Shown: positions 41,016 through 50,531 of the stretch, one piece after another
Numbering within the stretch: the stretch's first letter is position 1
Layout of the letters: every line of letters starts with the position of its first letter
Assembly (NCBI RefSeq): GCF_006540085.1
Contig: NZ_BJOG01000006.1
Location: 1 to 63,061, forward strand
Direction: 5' to 3'
Source: Microbacterium oxydans
GTDB lineage: Bacteria; Actinomycetota; Actinomycetes; Actinomycetales; Microbacteriaceae
Length of the DNA: 63,061 nucleotides
Position numbers and translations under genes: made by a program
Notes under the pieces: model-generated
What the model saw: only the letters and a program-made list of their open reading frames with translations
Databases searched by the model: none
Told to the model about the DNA's origin: nothing

Positions 41016-41798
41016 TCAATCGGCCGATCGCACGCGCAGCGGCCCGCGGGCGAGCAGGTGCTGTGCGGACTGCGCGACCGGACGCATCGTGATCAGGTCG
41101 AGATTCACGTGGCCGGGAGACTCCAGGGCGTAGGCGATCACGTCGGCGACGTCATCGGCCACGAGCGGGGCTTCGACACCGGCGTACACCGCCTCCGCAG
41201 CCACGGGGTCACCGCCGAGCCGATTGAGCGTGAACTCCTCGGTGTGCACCATTCCCGGAGCCACCTCGACCACACGGATGGGCTCGCCGTTGAGCTCCTG
41301 CCGGAGCACCTTCACCAGCATCCCCTCCGCAGCCTTCGCCGCGTTGTAGCCCGCACCTCCGGCATACGCGGTCTGCGCGGCAGTGGACGTCACGAAGAGC
41401 GCATCCGCGTGGCCGTCCGCGGCAGCCGCACGGCGCAGCAGCGGAAGCAGGCCCGCGACGAGACGCTGACTCGCCAGGACGTTGGCGTCGAACATCCACT
41501 GCCAGTCCTCGACGGACGCGTCCTCGATGCGATCGGTGCCACGGGCGCCACCGGCGACCTGGACGAGAGCGTGGACCGGGCCGGATCGCTCGATCTCGCC
41601 CACGAGCGCCTCGACGGCGGACGAATCGGTCAGGTCGCAGGCGATGGCCGAAGCCCCGGTCTCCGCGGCGAGCGCGGCCAGTCGATCCGCGCGGCGTGCC
41701 ACACCGACGACGTCCCATCCCCTGGCACGGAGCGCACGCACCGTCGCTGCGCCGATGCCCGAACTCGCACCTGTCACCACTGCTCGTCTGTTCACCAT
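41016..41798 (-). CDS. Short-chain dehydrogenase/reductase
   Basis: 260 aa from the ATG at 41796-41798. GTG at 41795 is an alternative that is better spaced from the GGTGGAGG ribosome binding site. NADP(H)-binding TGASSGIG (9-16), NNAG-equivalent VQVAGGA, active-site Ser in TSTAAQT and the Y-x-x-x-K motif YNAAK are present. Classical SDR of the NADP-dependent 3-hydroxy-acid dehydrogenase-like branch. Substrate unknown. First gene of an operon with ung and GNAT; divergent from metY. Confidence 0.88.
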   Translation of the reverse strand: MVNRRAVVTGASSGIGAATVRALRARGWDVVGVARRADRLAALAAETGASAIACDLTDSSAVEALVGEIERSGPVHALVQVAGGARGTDRIEDASVEDWQWMFDANVLASQRLVAGLLPLLRRAAAADGHADALFVTSTAAQTAYAGGAGYNAAKAAEGMLVKVLRQELNGEPIRVVEVAPGMVHTEEFTLNRLGGDPVAAEAVYAGVEAPLVADDVADVIAYALESPGHVNLDLITMRPVAQSAQHLLARGPLRVRSAD

Positions 41799-41916
41799 GC
41801 CTCCACCGTACGGCGTTCTCCCCTGATTGCGAGCTCCCCCCACGGCGCTGTCGTGGAACCCTCCCGCCGCGTGATTCCGGGACTCCCCTCTGTTACGTCA
41901 CATTTCCCACCTGTTG

Positions 41917-41943
41917 TTGACAAGCGCCGATATTCCGTACTGT
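41917..41943 (+). promoter_or_regulatory. Promoter candidate of metY
   Basis: TTGACA (41917-41922), a 15-nt spacer and TACTGT (41938-41943), 52 nt upstream of the metY ATG. The perfect -35 box is rare in this window, but the spacer is shorter than the usual 17 nt. No SAM riboswitch pattern was recognised in the 197-nt region. Confidence 0.45.
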
Positions 41944-41995
41944 CGCTGCAATGGCATCCGCCATCCGACCTTCCGACCACTTCTGGGGGAATCAC

Positions 41996-43318
41996 ATGTC
42001 CGCACCCGAGTCCTGGCGCTTCGAGACCAAGCAGATCCACTCCGGCGCTGCCCCCGACCCGGTCACCAAGGCGCGTGCCACGCCGATCTACCAGACCACC
42101 TCGTACGTGTTCGACAGCGCCGACCACGCGGCCAACCTCTTCGCGCTGGCGGAGTTCGGCAACATCTACACCCGTATCCAGAACCCGACGCAGGACGTGC
42201 TCGAGCAGCGTCTCGCCGCGCTCGAGGGCGGCACCGGGGCGCTCGTCCTCGCGAGCGGCCAGGCGGCATCGACCTTCGCGATCCTCAACATCGCCCAGGC
42301 CGGCGACCACTTCGTGGCGTCGAGCTCGATCTACGGCGGAACCTACAACCTCTTCAAGTACACGCTGGCGAAGCTCGGCATCGAGGTCACCTTCGTCGAG
42401 AACCAGGACGACGCCGAGGAGTGGCGCCGCGCCGTCCGTCCGAACACGAAGCTGTTCTTCGCGGAGACGATCGGCAACCCGCAGATCAACATCCTCGACA
42501 TCCGCACCGTCGCCGACATCGCGCACGAGAACGGCGTCCCTCTGATCGTAGACAACACGATCGCCACCCCGTACCTGATCCGCCCGTTCGAGCACGGCGC
42601 CGACATCGTCGTCCACTCGGTCACCAAGTTCCTCGGCGGACACGGCACGACCATCGGCGGCGTCATCATCGACGGCGGCAAGTTCGAGTGGTCGAAGCAC
42701 GTCGACACCTTCCCCGGCCTCACGGTGCCCGACCCGTCGTACCACGGCGCCAGCTACACGGCTGCTGTGGGCGACCCGCTCGCGTACATCATCAAGGCGC
42801 GAGTGCAGCTGCTGCGCGACCTGGGATCGGCGATCGCGCCGCAGAGCGCCTGGAACCTCATCCAGGGCGTCGAGACCCTTTCGCTGCGCGTCGAGCGGCA
42901 CGTGCAGAACGCGCAGGAGATCGCCGAGTGGCTCGACAGCCGCGACGACGTCGCGACCGTCAACTACTCGGGCCTGCCTTCGTCGCCGTGGTACGCCAAG
43001 GCGAACGAGTACGCCCCCAAGGGCGTCGGAGCCGTGCTGTCCTTCGAGCTGAAGGGCGGCGTCGAGGCCGGTCGCGAGTTCGTCAACAGCCTGTCGCTGT
43101 TCAGCCACCTCGCCAACATCGGCGACGTGCGCTCGCTCGTCATCCACCCGGCGTCCACCACGCACGCGCAGCTGACGCCCGAGCAGCAGCTGACCGCCGG
43201 CGTGACTCCCGGTCTGGTCCGGCTCTCCGTCGGCATCGAGAACGTCGATGACCTCAAGGCCGACCTCGAGCAGGCCCTCGCCGCGGCACGTGCCGTCTCG
43301 GAGGCCGCCCGCGCCTGA
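41996..43318 (+). CDS. metY: O-acetylhomoserine sulfhydrylase / aminocarboxypropyltransferase
   Basis: 440 aa from the ATG at 41996 (GGGGGAA upstream). A Cys/Met-metabolism PLP enzyme: SGQAASTFAIL, VDNTIATPYL, and PLP Lys211 in HSVTKFLGGHGT. Length and the IKARVQLLRDLGSAIAP segment are typical of MetY rather than MetB/MetZ. It converts O-acetylhomoserine and sulfide to homocysteine. The acetyl donor enzyme MetX lies 1.1 kb downstream on the same strand but beyond a strong terminator and an unrelated gene. Confidence 0.95.
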   Translation: MSAPESWRFETKQIHSGAAPDPVTKARATPIYQTTSYVFDSADHAANLFALAEFGNIYTRIQNPTQDVLEQRLAALEGGTGALVLASGQAASTFAILNIAQAGDHFVASSSIYGGTYNLFKYTLAKLGIEVTFVENQDDAEEWRRAVRPNTKLFFAETIGNPQINILDIRTVADIAHENGVPLIVDNTIATPYLIRPFEHGADIVVHSVTKFLGGHGTTIGGVIIDGGKFEWSKHVDTFPGLTVPDPSYHGASYTAAVGDPLAYIIKARVQLLRDLGSAIAPQSAWNLIQGVETLSLRVERHVQNAQEIAEWLDSRDDVATVNYSGLPSSPWYAKANEYAPKGVGAVLSFELKGGVEAGREFVNSLSLFSHLANIGDVRSLVIHPASTTHAQLTPEQQLTAGVTPGLVRLSVGIENVDDLKADLEQALAAARAVSEAARA

Positions 43319-43333
43319 TCCCCGCACCACGTC

Positions 43334-43364
43334 GATGCCCCGGAGCCCTGCGTTCCGGGGCATC
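43334..43364 (+). terminator. Rho-independent-like terminator of metY
   Basis: GATGCCCCGGA (43334-43344) pairs with TCCGGGGCATC (43354-43364) with a 9-nt loop; TTCGTGTG follows. A clear 11-bp GC-rich stem 15 nt after the stop codon. Confidence 0.8.
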
Positions 43365-43442
43365 TTCGTGTGACGGCGACGGCCTCACCCGGCCGACCCA
43401 CAGGCGGTTCCGTCGAGAATGGGACTCCGCCCCGAGGAGACC

Positions 43443-44414
43443 ATGATCGACGCTCAGCACCCCCCGCACCGCACGCGGCGGTCACGGACCGTTGCCTCAC
43501 AGACCGTTGCCCGGTGGCTCGCCGTGACCGGTGTCCTCCTGGCACTCGTCGTCGCCTGCGGCTGGATCCCGGGGCTCGTCGGCACCGCGGTCTCGGCTGT
43601 CCTCCCGTGGCTGGGGATCATCCTCGTCGCACTGGTGCTGGTCGCCCTCCTGCGTGCGCCGCGAGTTCTCGTCCTGATCCTGGTTCCCGCACTCCTGTGG
43701 GTCCTCGCGATGATGCCGGCGTTCCCCGGCCTCCCCGGCGGGGCGAACGTGGAGTCGGCTGCCGCATCCGAGCTGACCGTCGTGAGTCAGAACGTGCGAG
43801 CGCGCTCCGGTGGAGCCGCATCCTCCGCCTCCGAGCTGGCGCAGAGCGGTGCCGACGTGATCGCCCTCGTCGAGCTCGACGGAGACAGCCTCTCCGCCGC
43901 GCAGGACACCCTCGCAGCGGAGTACCCGCACTCCTACACCGTCGGGACGGTGGGCGTCTGGAGCAGGTATCCCCTCGCGGATGCCGAGCCCCTCACACTC
44001 GGACTCAGCTGGAAGCGCGCGCTTCGCGTCGAGGTGCAGGCCCCGTCCGCTCCCGTCGCCGTCTATGTGCTGCACGCGGCATCGGTACGGCCAGGGCACC
44101 AACAGGACCGTGACACCATGCTGGGCGGCATCGCGGAAGAGGTGGCGTCCGACCCGGCGGAGTCGCTGATCGTCGTCGGCGACTTCAACGCACCGTCGAC
44201 CGATCCGAGTCTGACCGCCCTGCGCGCGGAGACCGACTGGGTGCGCCCGACCGACGGAAGCCTGGGCTTCACATGGCCCACGGCCTTCCCACTCGTCCGC
44301 ATCGACCAGGTGTTCGTACGCGGACTCGACGTCGTCACCTCTGGCACCATGCGCGCAGGCAACAGCGACCATCTGGCGACCGTCACCCGAGCCCGATCCG
44401 CGATCACTCCGTAA
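43443..44414 (+). CDS. Endonuclease/exonuclease/phosphatase family membrane protein
   Basis: 323 aa from the ATG at 43443 (GAGGAGACC upstream). Two or three N-terminal membrane helices (about 30-100) are followed by a metal-dependent EEP domain: LTVVSQNVRARSG (Asn), IALVELDGDS (metal Glu), LIVVGDFNAPSTDPS (catalytic D-x-N) and GNSDHLATV (D-H). Such proteins cleave phosphodiesters outside the membrane; substrates include DNA, sphingomyelin or inositol phosphates, undetermined here. It is inserted between metY and metX. Confidence 0.88.
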   Translation: MIDAQHPPHRTRRSRTVASQTVARWLAVTGVLLALVVACGWIPGLVGTAVSAVLPWLGIILVALVLVALLRAPRVLVLILVPALLWVLAMMPAFPGLPGGANVESAAASELTVVSQNVRARSGGAASSASELAQSGADVIALVELDGDSLSAAQDTLAAEYPHSYTVGTVGVWSRYPLADAEPLTLGLSWKRALRVEVQAPSAPVAVYVLHAASVRPGHQQDRDTMLGGIAEEVASDPAESLIVVGDFNAPSTDPSLTALRAETDWVRPTDGSLGFTWPTAFPLVRIDQVFVRGLDVVTSGTMRAGNSDHLATVTRARSAITP

Positions 44415-44454
44415 CCTGCCACCGAGGGGTGCCCTGCCAGGCGAGAATGGAAGC

Positions 44455-45660
44455 ATGGACTGGCAGACGACCTCCGAGGACACGGTGCCCTCTGCACCCG
44501 TGACGGAGGCCGATGTCAGGCTGCTCCGCGCCCGTCCGCCGGCGACCGGCGCCTGGCGGGACGGCGACCCCGTGGGGGGTCGTCGCTTCGCCGCCTTCGG
44601 ACCGTTCGCGACCGAGAGCGGTGCAGAGCTCCCCGGCATCCGCATCGCCTACGAGTCCTGGGGCGAGCTGAACGCGGCACGGGACAATGCCGTCCTGGTG
44701 CTGCACGCGCTCACCGGCGACAGTCACGTGCGCGGAGCCGCGGGCGCCGGCCACCCCACCGCGGGCTGGTGGGAGGACATCACTGGTCCTGGCGCTCCGC
44801 TCGACACGGACCGCTGGTTCGTGATCGCCCCGAACATGCTGGGAGGATGCCAGGGATCGACGGGACCTGCGAGCATCGCCGCGGACGGCTACGAATGGGC
44901 GTCGCGCTTCCCCTACCTGACCATCCGCGACCAGGTCGCCGCCCAGGTGCGCCTCGCCGATGCTCTCGGCATCGACAGCTGGGCCGCGGTCATCGGCGGC
45001 TCCATGGGAGGGATGCACGCGCTGGAATGGGCGGTCACGCACCCCGAGCGTGTGCAGCGCCTCGCCGTGCTCTCCTCTCCCCCGGTGACCACCGCCGACC
45101 AGATCGCGCTCAACACCGTGCAGCTGGAGACCATCCGCATGGACCCGCGCTTCCAGGGCGGCGAGTACTACGATCTCGCGGACGGCGACGGTCCGCACCG
45201 GGGGCTCGCCCTCGCCCGACGCATGGCTCTGCTGAACTACCGCAGCCCGATCGAGCTGAATCAGCGGTTCCAGCGCTCCTGGCAGTCCGACGTGTCACCG
45301 CTCGGTCACGGCGGACGCTTCGCGGTGGAGTCGTACCTCGACTTCCATGGCAACAAGTTCACACGCCGATTCGACGCGAACAGCTACATCACCCTGGTCG
45401 AGGCCATGAACTCGCACGACGTCGGCCGCGGTCGAGGAGGCGTCGAAGAGGCGCTGCATGCCATCACCGCGACCACGTTGGTGCTCGGGATCGACAGCGA
45501 TCGGCTCTTCCCTGTCGACGGACAGCAGCGCATCGCCCGCAGCATCCCGAACGTCATCGACGACGAGGCCGTGGTCATCGCCAGCGACTTCGGACACGAC
45601 GGCTTCCTCATCGAGACCGAGGCGGTCGGCTCGAATCTGCGGCGCCTGCTCGAGAGCTGA
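44455..45660 (+). CDS. metX: Homoserine O-acetyltransferase
   Basis: 401 aa. Alpha/beta-hydrolase-fold acyltransferase with nucleophile S183 in GGSMGG, NMLGGCQGSTGP (the MetX motif), Asp in VLGIDSDRLFP and His in SDFGHDGFLIE. It makes O-acetylhomoserine from homoserine and acetyl-CoA for MetY. Converges with the NUDIX gene, 9 nt between stops. Specificity for acetyl over succinyl is inferred from the family and from the MetY partner. Confidence 0.95.
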   Translation: MDWQTTSEDTVPSAPVTEADVRLLRARPPATGAWRDGDPVGGRRFAAFGPFATESGAELPGIRIAYESWGELNAARDNAVLVLHALTGDSHVRGAAGAGHPTAGWWEDITGPGAPLDTDRWFVIAPNMLGGCQGSTGPASIAADGYEWASRFPYLTIRDQVAAQVRLADALGIDSWAAVIGGSMGGMHALEWAVTHPERVQRLAVLSSPPVTTADQIALNTVQLETIRMDPRFQGGEYYDLADGDGPHRGLALARRMALLNYRSPIELNQRFQRSWQSDVSPLGHGGRFAVESYLDFHGNKFTRRFDANSYITLVEAMNSHDVGRGRGGVEEALHAITATTLVLGIDSDRLFPVDGQQRIARSIPNVIDDEAVVIASDFGHDGFLIETEAVGSNLRRLLES

Positions 45661-45669
45661 CCCCTCCGC

Positions 45670-46278
45670 TCAGCTCGGTTCGAACCGCCAGGGCAGCGAA
45701 CCCACCTCGAGACGCCCCTGCTCCCAGGCGAAACCCCGACCGGCATCGGAGTCGAGCACCCGCGTCTGGAACAGCTGGGTCGAGCCGCCCGAGGAGAGTG
45801 CCGAGGACACATCGCCGAACGCCGAGAGTTGATGCAGTGTGATCCAGGTGGGCGGGTACAGGCTCCACGTCCCGGCCGCATGGCGCGCGAGCGCCTCAGC
45901 CGGGCGCACCCACGCGATCTCCTCGACCTCGTCGGCGGAGGGCGCGGCCTCCCCGGTCGGTGCGTGAGCGAGGAAGAACCAGGTCCGGATGCGCGTCGGT
46001 GCCTCCGGCGGCGGCTGCCACTCCGACAGCACGATGAGATCCTCGACCGTGAGGCCGACCTCCTCGGCGGTCTCCCTGATGGCGGCGTGCCGCGCATCGT
46101 CGATGTCGCCACCCCCGCGGATGTCACCGGGCTCGACCTTGCCCCCGGGGAAGACCCACGCTCCCGCGAACGAGCCGCGATCGGGCCGCCGCATCAGGAG
46201 CACCTCGAATCCCGGATCCGACGCCCGCAGCAGGACAACGGTCCCGGCCACGGGCAGAGTCGTCTCGGGAGCATTCAC
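45670..46278 (-). CDS. NUDIX hydrolase (NUDT19/CoA-diphosphatase-like)
   Basis: 202 aa. The Nudix box is split by an insertion: GGKVEPGD, then about 12 residues rich in Gly/Asp, then AAIRETAEEVGL with the REUxEExGU end intact. This arrangement is seen in the RNA- or CoA-pyrophosphatase NUDT19-like branch. VLLMRRPDRGSFAGAWVFPGG precedes it. It is the last gene of the six-gene minus-strand operon starting at nnrD. Substrate unknown. Confidence 0.85.
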   Translation of the reverse strand: MNAPETTLPVAGTVVLLRASDPGFEVLLMRRPDRGSFAGAWVFPGGKVEPGDIRGGGDIDDARHAAIRETAEEVGLTVEDLIVLSEWQPPPEAPTRIRTWFFLAHAPTGEAAPSADEVEEIAWVRPAEALARHAAGTWSLYPPTWITLHQLSAFGDVSSALSSGGSTQLFQTRVLDSDAGRGFAWEQGRLEVGSLPWRFEPS

Positions 46279-46302
46279 CCCGTCACTCTACGGTGCGGTC
46301 GT

Positions 46303-47592
46303 CTACGGTGCGGTCGAGGTCGGTGCTGTCGATGTCGAGACGACCGATGCCGATCCGGCCGATACCGCTGTGACGAGCTCCACCGGCGCGGGACGACGCC
46401 CTTCGACGCGATAGGACAGCAGGGCGATCAGCAGACCCGCCACGGCGAGCGCGGCCCCTGTCCACGCCGGTGCCGTGAAGCCCCAGCCTGCGGCGATCAC
46501 GACGCCGCCGAGGAAGGCACCCAGACTGTTGCCGATGTTGAGCGCGGAGTGGTTCATGGCTGCCGCGATCGACTGGTTGTCACCGGCCACATCCATGAGG
46601 CGGGTCTGGATCGTCGGGCTCAGCACCGACGAGACGAAACCGACCACGAGCACCACGACCGCCAGGCTGACGATCCAGAACGACAGGAAGGCGAGCAGCG
46701 CGAAGACGAGAGCCATGGCGGCGAGACCGAAGAGCAACGTGCGACGCAGATCGATGTCGGCGAGATGACCACCGACCAGGTTTCCCGCCGTCATCCCGAG
46801 CCCCATCAGCACGAGCACGATCGGCACGACCCACTCCGGCGAACCGGACACCTCTGTCACCAGGGGCGCGATGTAGCTGTAGACGGCGAAGAACCCGCCG
46901 AACCCGATCGCGCCGACACCCAACGTGAACCACACCTGCGGGATCCGGAACACCCGCAGCTCCTGCCGCATCGTGCGCCCTGGATCCCCCGGATGCTCCG
47001 GCACGAACAGCGCGATGCAGACAGTGGCGAGCGCGAACACGATGGCGACGACGGCGAAGGCCGAGCGCCACCCCCACTGCTGTCCGAGGAAGGTGCCCAG
47101 CGGCACGCCGACGACGTTCGCGACCGTGAGGCCGGTGAGGATGAAGGCCACGCCCTTGGCACGGTTGCCCGGCCCCATCACCTCGGCCGCCACGAGTGCA
47201 CCGATGCCGAAGTACGCACCGTGCGGGAGACCGGCGAGGAAGCGGGACGCGGCGACGAGCTCGAACGTGGGCAGCACCACGGTGAGGGCGTTGAACACCG
47301 TCAGTGCGAGAGCCAGCACGATCATCACCCGATGCCGTGGATATCGCGCGACGAAACCGGCGATGGTCGGGGCGCCGACCACCACACCCAGCGCGTACAG
47401 CGAGATCAGCCACCCCGCTTGGCTCAGCGCATCTTCCGGGCTGGTCGCCCAGAGCGAAGGGAGCAGGTCGGCGGCGATGTTGGGAAGCAGGCCCATGACC
47501 ACGAACTCGGTCATGCCGATTCCGAAGCTGCCTATGGCGAGAGAGAGGAGCGCCCACTTCGCCGCACCCCTCGATTCAGTCGAGGGATTCAC
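46303..47592 (-). CDS. MFS transporter (DHA1-type)
   Basis: 429 aa with a GTG start overlapping the GNAT stop (GTGA). Twelve membrane helices; GMTEFVVMGLLPNIAADL at helix 1 and the antiporter-like motif C region ANVVGVPLGTFLGQQWGW in helix 5, both typical of AraJ/drug-proton antiporters. The C-terminal ~20 residues are Ser/Thr/Ala/Val-rich and are encoded by a near-duplicated 12-bp segment (46287-46312, acggtgcggtcg twice). Substrate unknown. Confidence 0.9.
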   Translation of the reverse strand: MNPSTESRGAAKWALLSLAIGSFGIGMTEFVVMGLLPNIAADLLPSLWATSPEDALSQAGWLISLYALGVVVGAPTIAGFVARYPRHRVMIVLALALTVFNALTVVLPTFELVAASRFLAGLPHGAYFGIGALVAAEVMGPGNRAKGVAFILTGLTVANVVGVPLGTFLGQQWGWRSAFAVVAIVFALATVCIALFVPEHPGDPGRTMRQELRVFRIPQVWFTLGVGAIGFGGFFAVYSYIAPLVTEVSGSPEWVVPIVLVLMGLGMTAGNLVGGHLADIDLRRTLLFGLAAMALVFALLAFLSFWIVSLAVVVLVVGFVSSVLSPTIQTRLMDVAGDNQSIAAAMNHSALNIGNSLGAFLGGVVIAAGWGFTAPAWTGAALAVAGLLIALLSYRVEGRRPAPVELVTAVSAGSASVVSTSTAPTSTAP

Positions 47593-48056
47593 CGGAACAG
47601 CCTACCGGCCCTCGGACGATCGAGCGTCATGAACACATCCACGTCGTCCTCGGAATCGACGACGAACCCGTGGCGCTCGTACAGGCCTCGGGCCGGGCTG
47701 CCCCTGAGCACGTTGAGGCGATACCGGCCGGCACCGTCGAGCACCGTCGTGAGCACGCGGCCCCCGACCCCGCGACCCTGGTGCGAGGGAGAGATGTAGA
47801 AGTGCTCCAGCCAGAGCGAATCGCCGTCTCGGCGGAGGGCGACAGAGCCGACGTCGACGGCATCCACGACGATGATCCGCGTCTGCGCAGGCTCGAACGC
47901 GTCGCGGAAGCGCTGCCGGACACGGACCTCGTCATAACGTCCGAGTCGCTCCAGGTCGACTCTGAGCACGTCGGCCCGGAGCTCCGCGATCCACTCGGCG
48001 TCCTCGGCGAGCGCCGGTCGAAGAGCGATCGACGTCGCCGGGACACCGTCAGTCAT
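47589..48056 (-). CDS. GNAT family N-acetyltransferase
   Basis: 155 aa. IALRPALAEDAEWIAELR at the N-terminus, acetyl-CoA-binding FYISPSHQGRGVGGRVL (Q-x-x-G-x-G) and a terminal RGLYERHGFVV segment. Overlaps both neighbours (8 nt with the thiamine-binding gene, 4 nt with MFS). Acceptor unknown. Confidence 0.9.
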   Translation of the reverse strand: MTDGVPATSIALRPALAEDAEWIAELRADVLRVDLERLGRYDEVRVRQRFRDAFEPAQTRIIVVDAVDVGSVALRRDGDSLWLEHFYISPSHQGRGVGGRVLTTVLDGAGRYRLNVLRGSPARGLYERHGFVVDSEDDVDVFMTLDRPRAGRLFR

Positions 48057-48408
48057 CCGCGCGCGCAGAGCCCGCCTCTTCCGAGCCCGCCTCTGTGAGA
48101 GCAGCCTCGAGGCGTTCGATCTTCGCGTCGAGCTCTCCGGAGTACCCGGGCCGGATATCGGCCTTCAACACGAGCGAGACCCGCGATCCGAACGGCATGA
48201 CGGCCTCGGTCGCACGCTTCACGACGCCCATGACGGTGTCCCAGTCCGGGCCCTCGATCTCGGTGAACATGCTGGTGGTGCGGTGCGCCAGGCCCGATTC
48301 CCGCACCACGCGCACGGCAGCGGCCACGGCGTCGTGCACCGATGCATCGGTGCGCTCGGCACCCTCGGCCGGGGTACCGCTCGGGGCGACGGAGAAGGCG
48401 ATCAACAT
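48049..48408 (-). CDS. Thiamine-binding / MTH1187 (YkoF-like) family protein
   Basis: 119 aa from the ATG at 48406-48408 (TGGAGTG upstream). The single ferredoxin-like domain has MLIAFSVAPSG, TTSMFTEIEGPDWDTVMGV and RVSLVLKADIRPG, which are the three conserved segments of the PF01910-type family (thiamine-binding YkoF/Ykof-like and YqgV/MTH1187). Small, cytoplasmic, probably tetrameric. Binding of thiamine or its pyrimidine precursor is the family expectation, not shown here. Confidence 0.85.
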   Translation of the reverse strand: MLIAFSVAPSGTPAEGAERTDASVHDAVAAAVRVVRESGLAHRTTSMFTEIEGPDWDTVMGVVKRATEAVMPFGSRVSLVLKADIRPGYSGELDAKIERLEAALTEAGSEEAGSARADD

Positions 48409-48412
48409 GGGT

Positions 48413-49645
48413 TCACTCCAGGGTTTTCGGTTGGCGGACGGGTACGCGAAGCAGAGCACGGATGCCCAGCACGAGCAGGACGATGAGAAGGACGTTCCGC
48501 ACCGTGAGGACGGCGACGGAGAGGGTATCGGCTCGCAGCAGCGCGTCGTAGCCGATCGGGTAGACGAGGCAGGTGAGCAGACAGAGGGCGAGGACGACGA
48601 CGGCGGGGACGCGCGCCCTGACGCGGTCGAGCACGAGCCACAGGATCATCGGCGCGATCAGCCAGGTCTGGAACTGCGGGGAGCCCACCTTGTTCGTGAC
48701 GATCAGCAGCGTCACGAGCGCGAGGGCGAGCGGAGGGAACAGCCGGGTGAAGCGCGCACCGCGGATCGCCTTGAGCGCGCCGACGGCTGCGACCGCGAGC
48801 ACGCACACCGCCATCAGGGGCGTGAGCACGGCCGCGACGGCATCGACGCCCGGTGCCGTGATCTGGAAGGTCAGGATCTCGAAGCTGTACTCGATGCGGG
48901 CGGCCCCGGTGACGGCGAGCCACAGGAACGGCGTGGCGGCGACCGCTTCGATCTGCAGTCCCCGTCCCGTCTGCTCCGTCAGGAAGCCGAGGATCTCGGA
49001 ATCCGCTCCGAGCACGAGCAGCGCTGCGACGACTCCGGCCGTGACGGCCAGCGCGGCGAACAGCACCCGCATGCGCGCCCTGAGCGCGATCACGGCGGCG
49101 AGCACGAGCGCGCCCGGCCAGATCTTGATCCAGGCGCCCACCGTGAGGAGGGCCGCACCGACGACCGGCCGACTCACGAGCCAGAGCCCGCCGATCACGG
49201 CGATCGGCACCGTGATCGCATCGATCCGATAGAGCGCGATCGGTCCGAGGAGGAGCAGCGCCGCGCACCAGAACCAGGCGGCCACGCGGCGCGGGCGCGA
49301 CGGCGAGCGGCCGATCAGCACTCCGAACGCCACCGCATCGAGGATCACGACGAGGGCAGCCCACCCGATCAGGTACGCACCGGAGACCCCGAGCAGCGGC
49401 ACGAGCGGCGCCGCGAGCATCTTGGCCACGAGCATCGGCACGAGCGCGAGCTGCGGGTACACCCAGGTCTCGGTGACGCCGACGATCGGGCCCCCGTCGA
49501 GGGCTGACGAAGCCCAGGGCTCGTAGACGAGGACCACATCGCCCATGGGCTGACTGGGATAGACCCAGCCCGCCCATGCCGTGAGCAGGTGGGCGAGGAG
49601 GAAGGCGACCCACAGCACGGCCACCCCGGTCGGCGGGCGATTCAC
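48413..49645 (-). CDS. GT87-like (DUF2029) membrane glycosyltransferase
   Basis: 410 aa from the GTG at 49645 overlapping the nnrD stop (GTGA); the longer Arg-rich upstream frame is antisense to the nnrD region and rejected. Around ten membrane helices, with GDVVLVYEPWASSALDGGPIVG after helix 1 and WIKIWPGAL in the middle. The D-x-x-x-Y and K-x-x-P elements recall the GT-C polyprenol-phosphate mannosyltransferases of actinobacteria (PimE/GT87). Sugar donor not determinable. Confidence 0.78.
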   Translation of the reverse strand: MNRPPTGVAVLWVAFLLAHLLTAWAGWVYPSQPMGDVVLVYEPWASSALDGGPIVGVTETWVYPQLALVPMLVAKMLAAPLVPLLGVSGAYLIGWAALVVILDAVAFGVLIGRSPSRPRRVAAWFWCAALLLLGPIALYRIDAITVPIAVIGGLWLVSRPVVGAALLTVGAWIKIWPGALVLAAVIALRARMRVLFAALAVTAGVVAALLVLGADSEILGFLTEQTGRGLQIEAVAATPFLWLAVTGAARIEYSFEILTFQITAPGVDAVAAVLTPLMAVCVLAVAAVGALKAIRGARFTRLFPPLALALVTLLIVTNKVGSPQFQTWLIAPMILWLVLDRVRARVPAVVVLALCLLTCLVYPIGYDALLRADTLSVAVLTVRNVLLIVLLVLGIRALLRVPVRQPKTLE

Positions 49646-50475
49646 GCGAGGACGTCCGCGATCGCCTGCGGCAGCGCCGCAGCGACGTCCATGGCGACGA
49701 TCGGATGCCCCGTCCCGCCGTCGCTCATCCCCGCGGCCACTCGGCCCGCCTGTCCGTGTATCCACGCCCCGGCGGCGGCGACCTCGGCGATCGGGCGGCC
49801 CTGGTTCGCTGCGAGCACGGCACCCAGCACCCCGGCGAGCACATCCCCTGTCCCTGCGGTCGCCAGCCACCCTGTACCCGCGTCGACGGCGATGACGCCG
49901 CCGTCAGGAGACGCGATCAGCGTGCGAGCTCCCTTGAGCAGCACGGTGCCTCCGACCCGGTCCGCCGTCCTCCTGGCCGCCGACGCGCGATCCTCTTCGG
50001 ACGTGGAGATGCCGAGCTGCTCCTGCAGCCGGGCGAACTCCCGCGCGTGAGGGGTCACCAGGAAAGGAGCGCGCGCCTTCCCGGCGAGATCGAGTGCGCC
50101 CGCGTCGATCACCACGGCTGCATCGCCGGCGACGATCGCCTCGAGGGCGGCCTGCTCCGCGTCGTCCCGGTCGGTGGGGTCCGTGCCGGAACCGATCACC
50201 CAGGCGTCGATCCGCGACCGGCCGACATCCGCCCCCGCCACCGTCTCCGGACGTCGGGCGAGAACAGCATCTGCCACCCGCTCCGCGCCCACGTACCGGA
50301 CGAATCCGGCGCCCGTGCGCCACGCGGCCTCCACCCCGAGCACTGCGGCACCCGGATATGCGGGCGACCCGGTGCGAAGCGCCACCACACCACGGGCGTA
50401 CTTGTCGTCGTCGGCTGTGGGAACACGGAACAACCGCGCCGTGTCATCTCGCGTCCACTCGCGCACCTCGACCAT
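49642..50475 (-). CDS. nnrD: ADP/ATP-dependent (S)-NAD(P)H-hydrate dehydratase
   Basis: 277 aa, equal to the C-terminal domain of bifunctional NnrDE proteins; the epimerase half is absent. Ribokinase-like fold with KYARGVVALRTGSPAYPGAAVLG, FLVTPHAREFARL, VLLKGARTLIASP and the anion-hole motif ATAGTGDVLAG. It repairs hydrated NAD(P)H. First gene of the minus-strand operon; a 56-nt region separates it from the divergent OYE-like gene. Confidence 0.93.
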   Translation of the reverse strand: MVEVREWTRDDTARLFRVPTADDDKYARGVVALRTGSPAYPGAAVLGVEAAWRTGAGFVRYVGAERVADAVLARRPETVAGADVGRSRIDAWVIGSGTDPTDRDDAEQAALEAIVAGDAAVVIDAGALDLAGKARAPFLVTPHAREFARLQEQLGISTSEEDRASAARRTADRVGGTVLLKGARTLIASPDGGVIAVDAGTGWLATAGTGDVLAGVLGAVLAANQGRPIAEVAAAGAWIHGQAGRVAAGMSDGGTGHPIVAMDVAAALPQAIADVLA

Positions 50476-50531
50476 GACTCCACGTTAGTGCGACGGCCCT
50501 CGGGTCGCCTGCGCGGCGGTAGCGTCGAACG

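Noticed and set aside
41799..41995. Possible SAM riboswitch before metY
   Set aside because: The conserved SAM-I/SAM-IV core sequences were not found; only a TTGACA promoter is visible.
46287..46312. Twelve-bp direct repeat at the 3' end of the MFS gene as an attachment site or mobile-element footprint
   Set aside because: It is simply a short duplication coding for the Ser/Thr/Ala tail; no mobile gene is adjacent.
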